Below, piece after piece: positions 1 through 9,395 of a DNA stretch of 11,836 bases. Source of the DNA: Gnomoniopsis sp. IMI 355080 (lineage: Eukaryota; Ascomycota; Sordariomycetes; Diaporthales; Gnomoniaceae); the NCBI GenBank assembly GCA_027946555.1, contig JAPEVC010000449.1, forward strand, positions 1-11,836, given 5' to 3'. Numbering within the stretch: position 1 is the stretch's first letter; the number at the start of each line of letters is the position of its first letter. A program made the position numbers and the translations under genes. A model generated the notes under the pieces. It had not been told where the DNA came from. It saw nothing but the letters and a program-made list of their open reading frames with translations, and did not search any database.

Positions 1-219
1 GGGGAGGGGGGTGTAGTCACTGCCGTACGCATAGGCCAGGTAGGCGACTACTAGACTACTCTGTACTATTGCTATTGTACTCAACCTGCCAGCCTGCCTG
101 GCATGCTTCATACATAGCACATAGCATTCGGGCCTGACTGCAAATAGGGAGATCAAGAAAGACAACCACCCAGATGAGGAACAAAGATCAAGAGCAGCTT
201 TTGTTTTGGTGCGCTTGAA

Positions 220-228
220 GGGGGGGGG
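220..228 (+). repeat. G homopolymer, 9 bases
   Basis: Nine consecutive G on the plus strand. It is one of three long G-runs in the window, the others being at 4346-4355 and 5577-5589, all with G on the plus strand. Confidence 0.9.
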
Positions 229-452
229 TGGCAACGGTTGATCGGCTCATCTGATCAACGGCACTTGCAGCCCCCAACACCCTCAAGCCAGCGAGCGGTA
301 AGTGATGCAGTAACTGAAGCAGATGTACGCACGACGACGACGTATTATCTGACCAAAATGCCTATGCCGTGTTACCATTGGCTAATGGGCTTAGACCACT
401 TCCACTGCGCTCGACAGTATCTACATCACGTACTGGCAGACTGGGTAGATGT

Positions 453-495
453 TGTCTCTCCCTTCCTTTTTGTCTTTCTTTTTTTTTCTTTCCCT
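453..495 (+). repeat. Pyrimidine-rich (CT) tract
   Basis: An almost pure C/T stretch containing a long T run. In filamentous fungi such tracts often lie just upstream of transcription starts. Here it falls between two inverted CCAAT boxes (377-381 and 558-562), but no convincing coding region follows on the plus strand, so a promoter role is only a possibility. Confidence 0.5.
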
Positions 496-2105
496 CGAGG
501 ACCTGCGGGAGGAACTTGCCCACCGTTTCGCGTACGAGCTTAAGAGCGCTCCCTCTGATTGGTATATGCCTCGTTTTAGCTTCCTTTGGTCCCATAGGTT
601 CTGGGCTGACCTCTCGCTGCAGAGCAGGTACCGGTCACGCACTACATGCATGTCAGTAAGACTATACGAAGTCTGCAAAGTCTGCGAGTCAGACTAGTAC
701 CGCATACTTGTAAGATAGAAAATATACACAGAAATTATACCTACCCAGGTATATATATGCTCTACATACATAGTATAAGTACTGTGGTTAATATGGCTGA
801 TCCCTCGCGTCACCCCATCCTCCAGCTGTCAACTTCCTAGGTACCCAAATACATTCAAATCACTGCGAAGTACTAGACACAAAGTATGGCAGCCAGGTTT
901 CATTGAGGATCCAGCATGCTCCCTCGATGTCCCCGCCGAACCATCTTGCGACGCTGTCCGTGGGCAAGCCTTCGCACGCAGCTTTACATACCTCTACGCG
1001 GTACATACAAACCAAAACATACTCCTTGATATCTCTCGATACCACTTGCATTACCGCCCACACCATCTTTGGTGATTTGCAAGTTTCGTTCCTCGCCGTG
1101 ACACTGAACACCCTTACGGCCTTGTTGCTCCTAGTTGGCAGCTCTGCCATACTATACTACCCACGCGGCCACGCTAGAAATGGCTCGCGACAAATAAGCT
1201 GTTGCATAACTCCGCATCGCCAGCAGCCCCAAGGAGAAACATGACGCGTTTCCCTCACCGGCCCCTCACCACTATCTCCCACCTGCCCACCCAAGCAGCC
1301 TAGCTTGGCCCTACACTATCCAACCCCCCTCGACAAGTCTACTGGCCTGGGGGCCCTGGATCCAATAAAGACCGGGCCATAAAATGAGCTTCATCGCCTG
1401 CTACATACATACATAGTACAGTAGATACAAGGGAAGCCATGCGTGATTCGGCAGGCCAAGCTGCCCACGTTAATATCATGGTCATGAGCTACTTCTTATC
1501 AAGATCATCAAACCTATTTCAAAGTATAGCTGCATCTCAGTGTCTGGGCACGTCTCAGGGGCTCAAGCCTTTGCTGCACGTTTTTCCGACCACGGGAAGT
1601 TTCGCGGAGGCTGTCAAGCCTCGCAGCAAGCTGCATGCTTCCAAGATAATCGTCTGCATCTGTGGATGCTGGCTGTCTACGGCATCCCATTTCAAGGGAA
1701 ACCAGACCATCAGCACTGGGTTTTGAGAGGTCACTTCTTGACTCCACTTTGCGACTTCATGGACTCAGCCCATGGTTGGCGATGCCGTGCTGCGCAATTT
1801 CAACTGCTCCAAGCAACAGCAGCAGCAACGGCCGCCCAGTACTCGCACATAGATAGTTCCATGCCTCCGCTGGCCCCGGATCATGGGTTCCATGCGGATG
1901 CCACTCCACCGCCACCGACTCGCGCCTTGTACAGTACAACTACTACGTACTATGTACTTGGGGAAGGGTGCCGAGTCCAGAGACTAGGAGTAAACAGTGC
2001 CTAACACAACATACCTTATAGTAGATAGAGTCTGCACGACGATGACTGTACCTACCATTCCTTTCCTCAAAGCCATCCTAAATACTTGACCGACCTTGAC
2101 CCAGC

Positions 2106-2128
2106 CAGTCGCAGTCGCAGTCGCAGTC
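2106..2128 (+). repeat. CAGTCG hexamer tandem repeat
   Basis: The hexamer CAGTCG is repeated three full times plus five bases without mismatch. It is a microsatellite in apparently non-coding DNA and likely polymorphic between strains. Confidence 0.9.
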
Positions 2129-2852
2129 CTTTACTCCAAATTACTTCCACAGGAAGAAGGAATCCAAATCTCACCGTCACATCCGCCCATGCAGGCCCAG
2201 CTTCTGCAAGAGGCCCAACGGCAGCAACGCATTCAGAGACACATCGAAGTTGCTCCGCATCACCTCGCCCAGAAAAGCTGCTATGCCGCGATACACTTGT
2301 GTGCCTCTGGTAGCAGGATTGCTGGTATTTAGGGCCGCGAAACACCCTTTCATGTGTAGCTACCTAGTTAATCTTCCGTCCCCTAACACTCTGGGTTTGC
2401 ACATTCTAGGTAATGCGCACATATTTGTTTTGTCATAGTCTCCAACTTTTCACGTCAGCTGTTCCACGGCACGGCCGCCCGCGGTCAAGACTCGTTGCCA
2501 TTTCAGGTTACCGGCTTGCAGCGCAAGTGCTACTGCCGACTTAACTGTCTCCATGCGTGAGATGCCATTGTGCCAGGCTGCGGAGATCATGGAATTGATC
2601 TACTCGCATCAGTGGTGCCAACTCCTCGTCGCGTGCTCTACTCCAACTCGCGCCAGCAGGGGGCTTGATTGAAAGACCAGGACTTGCAACCCAATGGCCT
2701 CGCGCTATTGAGAGTCTGTACTACGTCTATAGGAGGGACGACCGTTTCTTGTCCGTCTGTGACACATGTAATCAATTCACCAGAGTCGATATGGAACGTG
2801 GCACGTTGAAAGACACAATTGAAATGACAGGCCGCCGTTTCCTGTCTGTCTA

Positions 2853-2868
2853 GCTGGCTGGCTGGCTG
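2853..2868 (+). repeat. GCTG tetramer tandem repeat
   Basis: Four perfect copies of GCTG, followed by an imperfect CCTGGCT continuation. It is a short microsatellite with no coding context. Confidence 0.85.
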
Positions 2869-2943
2869 CCTGGCTACAGTCCATTGCTGGCTCAATCGGG
2901 GTTTAGTGAGCGTAGGTCTCACTCGCAACGCATCCATCCTCCC

Positions 2944-5310
2944 TCAAATGGGGTGCGCACCTGTCCCCCTATGCCACGATGCTACCTCGGGCCCCCAACT
3001 GACCTCGCCTGGCTGCCAGCGAGTGATGGGGCTAGCACAAACGGTTCTTCCAGTCACAGTGTCTCTCAGGGCGTCAGTGCCGATACGCTGAGCCTCTGTG
3101 ACCCTTTTAGCTGGGTCTACGAGGTGGTGTTGAATACCCCTCATTGTCCGCACGCCTGCCGTCTGCCGCAGAAAGCTAGCGCATTGTGGACCACGCATCC
3201 CTTGCTGGTGGCACGCACGCAGCATACGATGCCCAAACTCATTCGACATGGCGTCGATCAATAGAAGATGGATGATCCCAAATGCCATCAGAGGGGCGCC
3301 CCTCCCCTGCTGTCCACTCAAACGGGTGTGGAATGGGTGGCATCGCTCAGATGCCAATGCATCTGATGGTAGTTGCGTCGGTGTCGGTGATGTACTTTTG
3401 CAGCGTGTTCTATGTTTCATCGCACATAATCAGTGAACGCGGGGCTGTTGCTATACATCATGCCTGCCCAGGCCGGTCTCTGGTCGCTTGCCTGAAGATT
3501 CTGGCCACGACTGGCGCCAGTCGAAATGTGCCCGCAATGGCAGACCATCAACATAGGGAGAGGTGAAATATGAGACCGTCGACGTCAGGTATATTGATGA
3601 CTTCCCCACAGTATGGCAGGGCCCTTGGTCGACACAGCACCGCATCTTGAGTAGCATGCTTCCGCTGTGGCTTCCAGCTCGTGACTTGCTCTTGGTCGAT
3701 GCTCTAGGTGCTTGGGCCGAGCACCTCGCGACAAAATCCACAAAGATGGAGCGACGGCAAGCTGAGTGACTCGCTGCGATGAGCCGATGGCCTGGCCTCT
3801 TGGGTCGCTCGGAAAACATGCTTTCCCCTGAGGGGCTTGAGTTGAAGGCATAGTGACTACGACATGGCTCGGAAACTCTTTTTGGTTCGGCGAAGCTGCT
3901 CCTCGAGCTGCTTGCAGAGTACAAAAGTCCCCCGAGTTTGATATGAATGAGATAAGTCGAAGATGGCGTCCATGCGTCTCTGCTTGCGGCCTCGCCGGTC
4001 CAACTGACACAATTCTCCAGAGGTCAAGATCTGCTATATCCAATCGCGCAGCGTTACCACAAGGGAAAACATTCCTTGATTTGGGGAAGCTGTAGTAACG
4101 TGGAAGGTGTCCATGGATGTCAGTATATATAAGGTGGACAACATGGTGAGTTGCTGCTGAGGCTGAGGGGCTCTTCGCTTTCTTGGGCGCTTCTCATGTC
4201 GGCGTGGTTACGCTATTGAATGATTCCTAGTCGAGTTGAGAATAACGGGCCTCAACGTTGTTATTGGTGGAGGTGGATAATTAGAAGAGAGACGCATCCT
4301 GGTAAGTGGCCCGGATGTCTTGCATCTTGGTTTCTGTCTTTTTTTGGGGGGGGGGTTTCAGATCATGATCCATCAGGGCAAGCGGACACGCTGCTGTAGG
4401 CATCTTTATGAGTATGGATGAACTGTACAGTACAACGTCCTCGGTGTCTGGGTGCTCAAGTTTACTGTACCTCGCACATGAAAGCTCACCGAGTGACAAA
4501 GTCAGCCCTAGTGATGAGCTCTACCTCACAGGTATCGTGATTGGACTTTGGGGTGGCCTCCATTGCCGTGGCTGCTACCAACCCTGCAAGATACAGGCAT
4601 GGGCCAAAGGTTCGAGGATGACAACATGAGCATCAAGAGGTCAGGGATCGCTCGTCTATGCGCCACACAAAACCCATGAGCGCCTCGGTGTGGCCGACAC
4701 TGGCCGCCTCTATGTTGTCTTGCGCGCCCATCGCACGTCCCGATCAATGTGCCGATGGGTGATGTTGTGGAGGCAATGTTCTACCAGATAGCGCTCGCGC
4801 GCGGACGGTTGGTGCATATTCAAATGATGGAACGTGGTCCTGCTCGGAGGTCGCGGACTTGAGTTGAGGGTGGTGCATGCTGTGCGACCGACCAAGTCAG
4901 CCGTAGGGGAGGGAAAGCAGTGCTGATGTGATTGGATGAGCTGCCACCAGAGGGGACGGCCTTCGAAGACAGTGTCTCGGTGATTCGAGATGATAGACAT
5001 GTGGTATTTGATTGTGTATGATTTCGATATTGCTGGATCGGGTTCTTCATCCGGGACCGTGTGCGATTGGTGCCTAGGTGGATACACAGACATTGCATAT
5101 CGAAGGTCTTGCGATAATCAATACCCAACGATGATAGGAAGGAAGTAATCTACTTGACGAATCCATACCAGTCCTTGGACGATCAACTGGGAGTGCCTGC
5201 AATGCCTACAGTCCCACCGACCGGCGAACAATCACCGGAGGCTCGGCGTTTTGGTCAGGTCGCGACTTGGTGAGGATCGTATTCGCTTTGCAGACATAGG
5301 CATGTGACGT
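2944..5310 (-). other. Unassigned tract; possible decayed minus-strand gene
   Basis: No gene can be named here. On the minus strand there are several open stretches whose codons favour C or G at the third position, as real exons in this window do, but they lie in different frames and are broken by stops. Examples are 5303-5232 (23 codons, basic, starting MPMSAKRIRSS), 5093-4710 (127 codons, containing the stretch GRPLWWQL), 4731-4633 (32 codons, containing GHTEALMGFVWRI), 4043-3585 and 3924-3451 (overlapping), and 3420-2944 (158 codons from an ATG, no intron needed). None matches a domain I can identify. The tract could be a frameshifted pseudogene, an intron-rich gene I cannot assemble, or chance. 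A TATA-like sequence at 4124-4132 points to the plus strand but leads to no good frame. Confidence 0.2.
4346..4355 (+). repeat. T7-G10 homopolymer junction
   Basis: Seven T (4339-4345) are followed directly by ten G on the plus strand. The run is prone to slippage and sequencing error, and lies inside the frame-switching tract. Confidence 0.9.
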
Positions 5311-5818
5311 CTTTGCAGACTTCGGATCTGGGAGAGTCCTGCAATGAATAAGACGACATGCTGATGTTTTGTACAGTTTAGTGCTTCGTGAGACGAGGTA
5401 GGAGTAGGATATGTGAGGTTGTGGATAAGTACGATCGGGACATATCAGCGAGTCGGGTAGTTCGTGCTACGAGGTGACCAGGTCACTGTTGCTATGCTTG
5501 TCCGGGAGTAAAGTCAGAATTGTTCCATTTCGTTTCTTGCTTTGCTGCAATATTTCATGATGAACACGACGGCCCCGGGGGGGGGGGGGTTCAGTGTGTC
5601 TTCGCTGTGCACTTCCGGTCGATGTGCAAGGACAAGCATTACTTACTCCATTGTCCTCCACCGCCTCACTTCTAGTATTATCCATGATTTGGGAGCCAAT
5701 ACCATAGGTCGTTCTTCGGCCTGCGGCGAGACTGATACATATGATGGTACACATATGACCTCCACGTCACGCTCACTATCAGCAGCAGAGCGTACGGCAG
5801 ATTTGGTCCGCCGCAGCT
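5311..5818. other. 3' flank of the acyltransferase gene
   Basis: No independent gene is seen. The part nearest the acyltransferase (5818-5678, minus strand) continues its reading frame after the stop and encodes a hydrophobic stretch, so it could be 3' UTR or an alternative last exon. A C4-G13 run lies at 5573-5589. I could not place a polyadenylation signal with confidence. Confidence 0.5.
5577..5589 (+). repeat. G homopolymer, 13 bases
   Basis: Thirteen G preceded by four C on the plus strand, the longest homopolymer in the window. It lies downstream of the acyltransferase stop, where it would be a C-run in the transcript if the 3' UTR extends that far. Confidence 0.9.
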
Positions 5819-6887
5819 CTAGATATTGCTATCAGAAGACGCTTGCGACCTCGTCTTCACAGTGCCCTGCCACTCCCTCCTCTTCGCCTCCAACCATTCC
5901 CCCTTTTCCAACCAGCGCGTTTCAATCCATTTGGCTAGCTCGTCGTCCTCGTGTGGGAGCTCCTCCATCGGCCACCGTCGCACATGCACTTCAAAGCGGT
6001 AACCTTCAGCTTCACTCAAGCGCGGCGTGCTCAGTGTCTCCCAGAATGCCGGCCCATCCTGCCACTCGTCCCGTTTTTGGTAGGCAATAGTGACATCGTA
6101 CACGGCCTTGACGTGCGGGGCTTTACGAATGTGCTGGACCGTGGCGATGAAGCCCTTGGTGCGGGGGTAAAGGAGGTGTTGCGGCTGGGGACGGCCTTTG
6201 AGTGCGCAAAAGGCCTTGGACTCCGCATATTTCTGGGCAGTGAAGCGCGTCGCTTCGCTAAAAGAGATGAGCCAAACGGGGAAGCGCGAGTGCGTAATGC
6301 CGTGAAAGACGCGGGCGAGCTCGCGCGAGTCTTGTTGCCCTGGCGGGAATTTAGCAAACGTCTACATGCGTGTACAAGGGACCGTAGAGATCGAGCACGC
6401 GATCACTCTCATGACCTCCAGAGACATGCTCCCGACTTTGGACCCAACGGGATTATAGAGGAGGCTCACAATTTCGCGTCACAAGTGGCATGCCCATTGC
6501 CATCAGCCCCCAGCCCAGCAACGGTACCTTCTTCAATTGCGCCTTTGCGAAATACCGGCAGTACCCTAGCATACCACTACGCAGCGCCAGCGCCTGGATC
6601 ATGTAGAAGTCGCTCCACCCGACATGGTTGCTGATAACCACAGCACTCTCTCCACGGGGGAGTGCGTCACCTGAAATGGCAATCTGCGCTCCGTTGAGAC
6701 GCTCGAAAATAAATTGAATCCAAGCCCAGCATGACCAGGCGACGGGGCTGGAAAGTGTGTAGGCGAGGAGGGGGTTGAGAGGCCGCAGTAGCAGGAGAAG
6801 GGAGAGGATGAGATCTTGGATGAGGAGAGAGGCGGCCCAGGGCAGGGTGAGGAGAAGGCCGCGGACGTGGGTAACGATAGGGGCCAT
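5819..6887 (-). CDS. Lysophospholipid/1-acylglycerol-3-phosphate acyltransferase (CST26/LCLAT-like)
   Basis: This predicted integral membrane enzyme of the PlsC/AGPAT superfamily transfers an acyl chain from acyl-CoA to a lysophospholipid, probably at the ER. It has two exons: 6887-6470 and 6339-5819. Splicing creates W140 across the junction and gives 312 residues. Visible features are hydrophobic segments at about 8-33 and 40-62, the catalytic NHx4D block N87-H88-VGWS-D93, the acceptor block FAKAQLKKVPLLGW at 113-126, SEATRF at 167-172 where most relatives have EGTR, YPRTKGF at 197-203, and from about 219 a tail like the acyltransferase C-terminal domain of LCLAT1/CST26 proteins (VYDVTIAY, then acidic and Trp-rich to about 297). 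The ATG at 6887 is the first in the open frame, in the strong context ACCATGG. The protein is somewhat short for the family. Whether it acts on lysophosphatidate, lysophosphatidylinositol or lysocardiolipin cannot be told from sequence. Confidence 0.93.
6340..6469 (-). other. Acyltransferase intron (130 nt)
   Basis: On the minus strand the donor is GTGAGC and the acceptor CCGCCAG, with a branch-like TGCTAAAT about 16 bases before the acceptor. The intron is phase 1: T from exon 1 joins GG from exon 2 to give Trp. Unspliced reading would stop after RNCEPPL, just past the acceptor-binding block. Confidence 0.9.
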
Positions 6888-6912
6888 GGTTCCGGTTGGG
6901 TGATGGACGGGA

Positions 6913-6933
6913 TCAAGACCTAGAGTTTGCCAT
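6913..6933 (-). promoter_or_regulatory. Six-codon upstream ORF in the acyltransferase leader
   Basis: Minus-strand ATG GCA AAC TCT AGG TCT TGA ends 25 bases before the main ATG (6887). If the transcript starts upstream of 6933, scanning ribosomes would meet this uORF first, which could damp translation. The transcription start is unknown, so the role is inferred. Confidence 0.45.
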
Positions 6934-6939
6934 GTAGCT

Positions 6940-6949
6940 AACCTAGGTT
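6940..6949. promoter_or_regulatory. Perfect palindrome AACCTAGGTT near the acyltransferase start
   Basis: A ten-base perfect palindrome about 53 bases upstream of the acyltransferase ATG. CCTAGG-centred palindromes recur at 836-841, 5073-5078 and 7800-7805. It could be a binding site for a dimeric factor, but there is no direct evidence. Confidence 0.3.
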
Positions 6950-9030
6950 TTTGGAGCGTCGTGTTGTTGGTGTTCTCGGACAACGGCAGCTGTCTAGGGC
7001 AGGATGGGTTTTGTTTGCTTGCACGGACGTGTCGAGTGGGTAAGGTGTGTTTTTGTTGCTGGTCCTGAGTTTCCACGCCGCCTCCCCGGCTCCGTGTTTC
7101 AAACTGGCCCCGTAGTTTGATCCCGGAGTCTCTGCCAACGACGACGAGCCCAGCTTACAGATGGCAAGGGATTGGACGAGGTCGAATCGGTGGAACTGCG
7201 TGGAAGGCTTGATGGCCCGGTGAAGTGGTCACCGCACCGGCTAACAAGGTGGAGTGTATGTATAGTTGTCCGTTGAAATTTTTGGCAACTCCGCCGGCAC
7301 TGCAGCGTATGAGTCTAGATGCACTTCAACCGCTCGTAGCAAATGGACAGGTAGAGCGGTAGAGCAACATGGCGGTCCTCGGGTATCCCTGTGTGAGGCT
7401 TTCCGTGATGTCGAGGTAGAGGATTTCTGCACACGGCACATAACCCTCTCTTTTTCGTTATATCAGAGTCACGCCGTCATGTCCCTTCCCGGCCTGGTCC
7501 CCGTGATCGGCATAGAAGCCGCTTCCGACCTGGGCTGGGACACAGCGAATGTTGGTTATTGGTTTACTTGTACAGCTACTACGATCCTTTGATGAGTTTC
7601 TCTTCGTACAATTCTGTATGCCTACAAGCTGCTGCAGGTCCCGAAGTCTCCCTAGTCAGCCAGTGCACATGGTCGGTGTCAAAACGACAGTCTTGAACTC
7701 GGACCTGCGAGCCCGAGCCCGAGCACTCGTGCAGCAGCAGCTAACCCAGATTTCCATCGTGTACCGGCTTTATGGACATTTGAGTGATGTGTGTAGGTAC
7801 CTAGGTAGACTGTATCACAGGTTCGCCGTTTTTCAGGTACCGAGGCTGGCGTGAAAACGGCGCAGACTAGCTATTGCCGAGGACTTGTTCAACTGGGTAT
7901 CCGATTTCATGACGTACAGTACAGCGTGCGAGATCAAAACTATTGTGGCTTAGGAGGTCTGCCGGTCTTACTTTTTTCACGCGCTTGGCATCAGTCATAA
8001 CGTACAAACGCAATGGTATTTCGCCCGGAGATGCACGAATCGGCAAGCATTCGATGTGCAATGGAAAGTCGTATGCAGGTGGGCATGACATCGTAAACAA
8101 GGAAGAGCACGTACAAAGTCTCTCAGTCTTGCTACGGTGTACAGCAGTGCTTCTACTATGTACGGGTACGTGTGTAATGGTCTAGCTGTTCCACCCGCGG
8201 CCCACTGAACAAGCTCACTCGGGTCCCATTTCCGGAGCCAGCAGGCAAGGGAACGACGCCCTTGGTGATCGACCGCCCCTGCTATACCCAGGACAACGGT
8301 AAATCAACGATACAACGATACGGGACAGGGCTCGTCCTGCCGCTGTCGCAAGATGCTCCAAGACCCTGCCCCACCAATGAAGCAGACAATGCACTCCGCC
8401 AACCTACGACGTTCCCCGCCCCAGCCATAATTGTCATCAAGGACCACTATGTCATCTGGGGCATCGATATTGGCAAAGACGGGAGTTTCCGTCTTCAGTC
8501 CTCTAGGGAGCCCGGATGAGGTTTCTCGGCTCCAACATCTCTCAGACGCTGCTCTGGGTATAACAGTTTCAGCACGCAATCGAGAACTTTCATATCCCGG
8601 TATGCCAATTCAGCACCACCTATTGTGGCTGGTCTGATTGCCGTCCAGTTTTATTTTTGGTGCACGGCTCCCATCCTCGTCAGTGGCACGACGTTGGGTG
8701 GCCCAGCCAGCCAGGTCTAGAAGAACACTCGTCATCATTCAATGTATTCTCCATGGGAAATTAATATTCTCGCAAGGCTTCTTGAACAGTTGATGCTCTT
8801 GTCCCTCATTTCCAGCGACTATGCCCGAAGGTTCGGCCAGTTGTCACCGGTCTCAGCCATTCCCGTTCTGAACAGACTACCTCGTGTATTGACCCGCTGA
8901 AACATTACAAGCTACTCCAGGCCAAAAATTACGAGGGCTAGTCGCTCCCGGTAGTAGCAGACCGGAGGTCAGTACACGACTCTTCACTCTTCACGCTCGG
9001 ACGGCGTTAGCCATAGTTTCTTGAAGTGGA
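6950..9030. other. Divergent intergenic region
   Basis: About 2 kb between two divergently transcribed genes. No coding region is supported: the open frames (for example 7266-7592 and 8262-8519 on plus, 8304-8579 on minus) overlap antisense frames and match nothing known. It includes the palindrome cluster at 7794-7807 and a GTACAGTAC element at 7914-7922. It presumably holds the distal promoter of one or both genes. Confidence 0.6.
7794..7807. promoter_or_regulatory. Overlapping palindromes TAGGTACCTAGGTA
   Basis: Two overlapping ten-base perfect palindromes, TAGGTACCTA (7794-7803) and TACCTAGGTA (7798-7807). From memory, TACCTAGGTA-like strings are frequent in Sordariomycete intergenic DNA. 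Function is unknown. Confidence 0.3.
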
Positions 9031-9044
9031 CCAAGGCCAACCCG

Positions 9045-9092
9045 ATGCGTTCAAGGTTGGCCGCCGTCGATTCTACATCGCATCTTTATTAA
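9045..9092 (+). promoter_or_regulatory. Upstream ORF 1 of the bZIP gene (15 codons)
   Basis: An ATG-to-TAA frame of 15 codons about 300 bases before the bZIP start codon. It acts as a uORF only if transcription starts upstream of 9045. The pyrimidine tract at 9231-9253 may instead mark a start downstream of it. Confidence 0.25.
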
Positions 9093-9110
9093 CCTCAACA
9101 GTCCCGGATC

Positions 9111-9137
9111 ATGCCCACGCAAGGTATGTCTGTCTAA
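9111..9137 (+). promoter_or_regulatory. Upstream ORF 2 of the bZIP gene (8 codons)
   Basis: Encodes MPTQGMSV and stops at TAA. It contains a consensus-like splice donor, AAG|GTATGT at 9124, but no good branch point and acceptor pair follows. Its role depends on the unmapped transcription start. Confidence 0.25.
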
Positions 9138-9230
9138 TCCTCCCCCTGGGTGACAGGGTGACACACATCACTCAAAGACGACCGCATTGTTCAAAATCTG
9201 TGCTGTGTGGGTAGTCTACGCCTCCCAGTG

Positions 9231-9253
9231 TTTCTTTCTTCTTCTTTTTTTTC
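9231..9253 (+). promoter_or_regulatory. Pyrimidine tract in the bZIP promoter/leader
   Basis: An uninterrupted C/T tract, mostly T, about 145 bases upstream of the bZIP ATG. Tracts like this commonly precede transcription starts in filamentous ascomycetes, so the main start is likely within the next few dozen bases. There is no other ATG between it and 9396. Confidence 0.5.
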
Positions 9254-9395
9254 AAGAGAGTACATTGTAGCAGAGGTCTCCATCCATTCTGCCATTCAAT
9301 CCGGATATACGAAAGGGCAGCAAGCCCGGTTGCAGTAGTTCTCGTCTCTATCTCCGAAGGGCTTGGCACGGGACCTCCTTGACCAAAATCCCACC

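Larger units (their letters stand above)
1..2940. other. Gene-free stretch with simple repeats
   Basis: I see no supportable gene here. Open frames on both strands are short, overlap each other and mostly begin at non-ATG codons. The longest with a real ATG (1439-1726, 95 codons) matches no family I know. The stretch holds G-runs, a pyrimidine tract (453-495), inverted CCAAT boxes at 377-381 and 558-562 (the second followed at once by TATATG), a CAGTCG hexamer array and a GCTG tetramer array. The CCAAT and pyrimidine elements look promoter-like, but I cannot identify a gene for them to drive. Confidence 0.6.

Noticed and set aside
1439..1726. 95-codon ATG-initiated plus-strand frame
   Set aside because: No domain, signal peptide or codon bias is evident. 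It is overlapped by antisense and other sense frames of similar length.
4109..4150. TATA-like box (4124-4132) followed by an ATG
   Set aside because: The ATG frame stops after five codons and no splice solution gave a sensible protein.
5951..6634. 227-codon plus-strand open frame, the longest single uninterrupted frame in the window
   Set aside because: It lies antisense to the acyltransferase exons and intron, has low-complexity, domain-free composition, and is explained as a shadow of the real gene's codon bias.
6888..7076. N-terminal extension of the acyltransferase frame to 7076
   Set aside because: The extension has no ATG (it begins at GTG), is hydrophilic and low-complexity, and includes the leader palindrome. 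The ATG at 6887 has a strong context and directly precedes the membrane segment.
7479..7592. Short plus-strand frame starting MSLPGLVPVIG with exon-like codons
   Set aside because: It is only 38 codons, has no plausible splice partner, and matches no family I know.
9124..9156. Possible 5' UTR intron with donor AAG|GTATGT
   Set aside because: The nearest branch and acceptor pair gives only 33 nt, too short. Later AG sites lack a CTNAY branch point.
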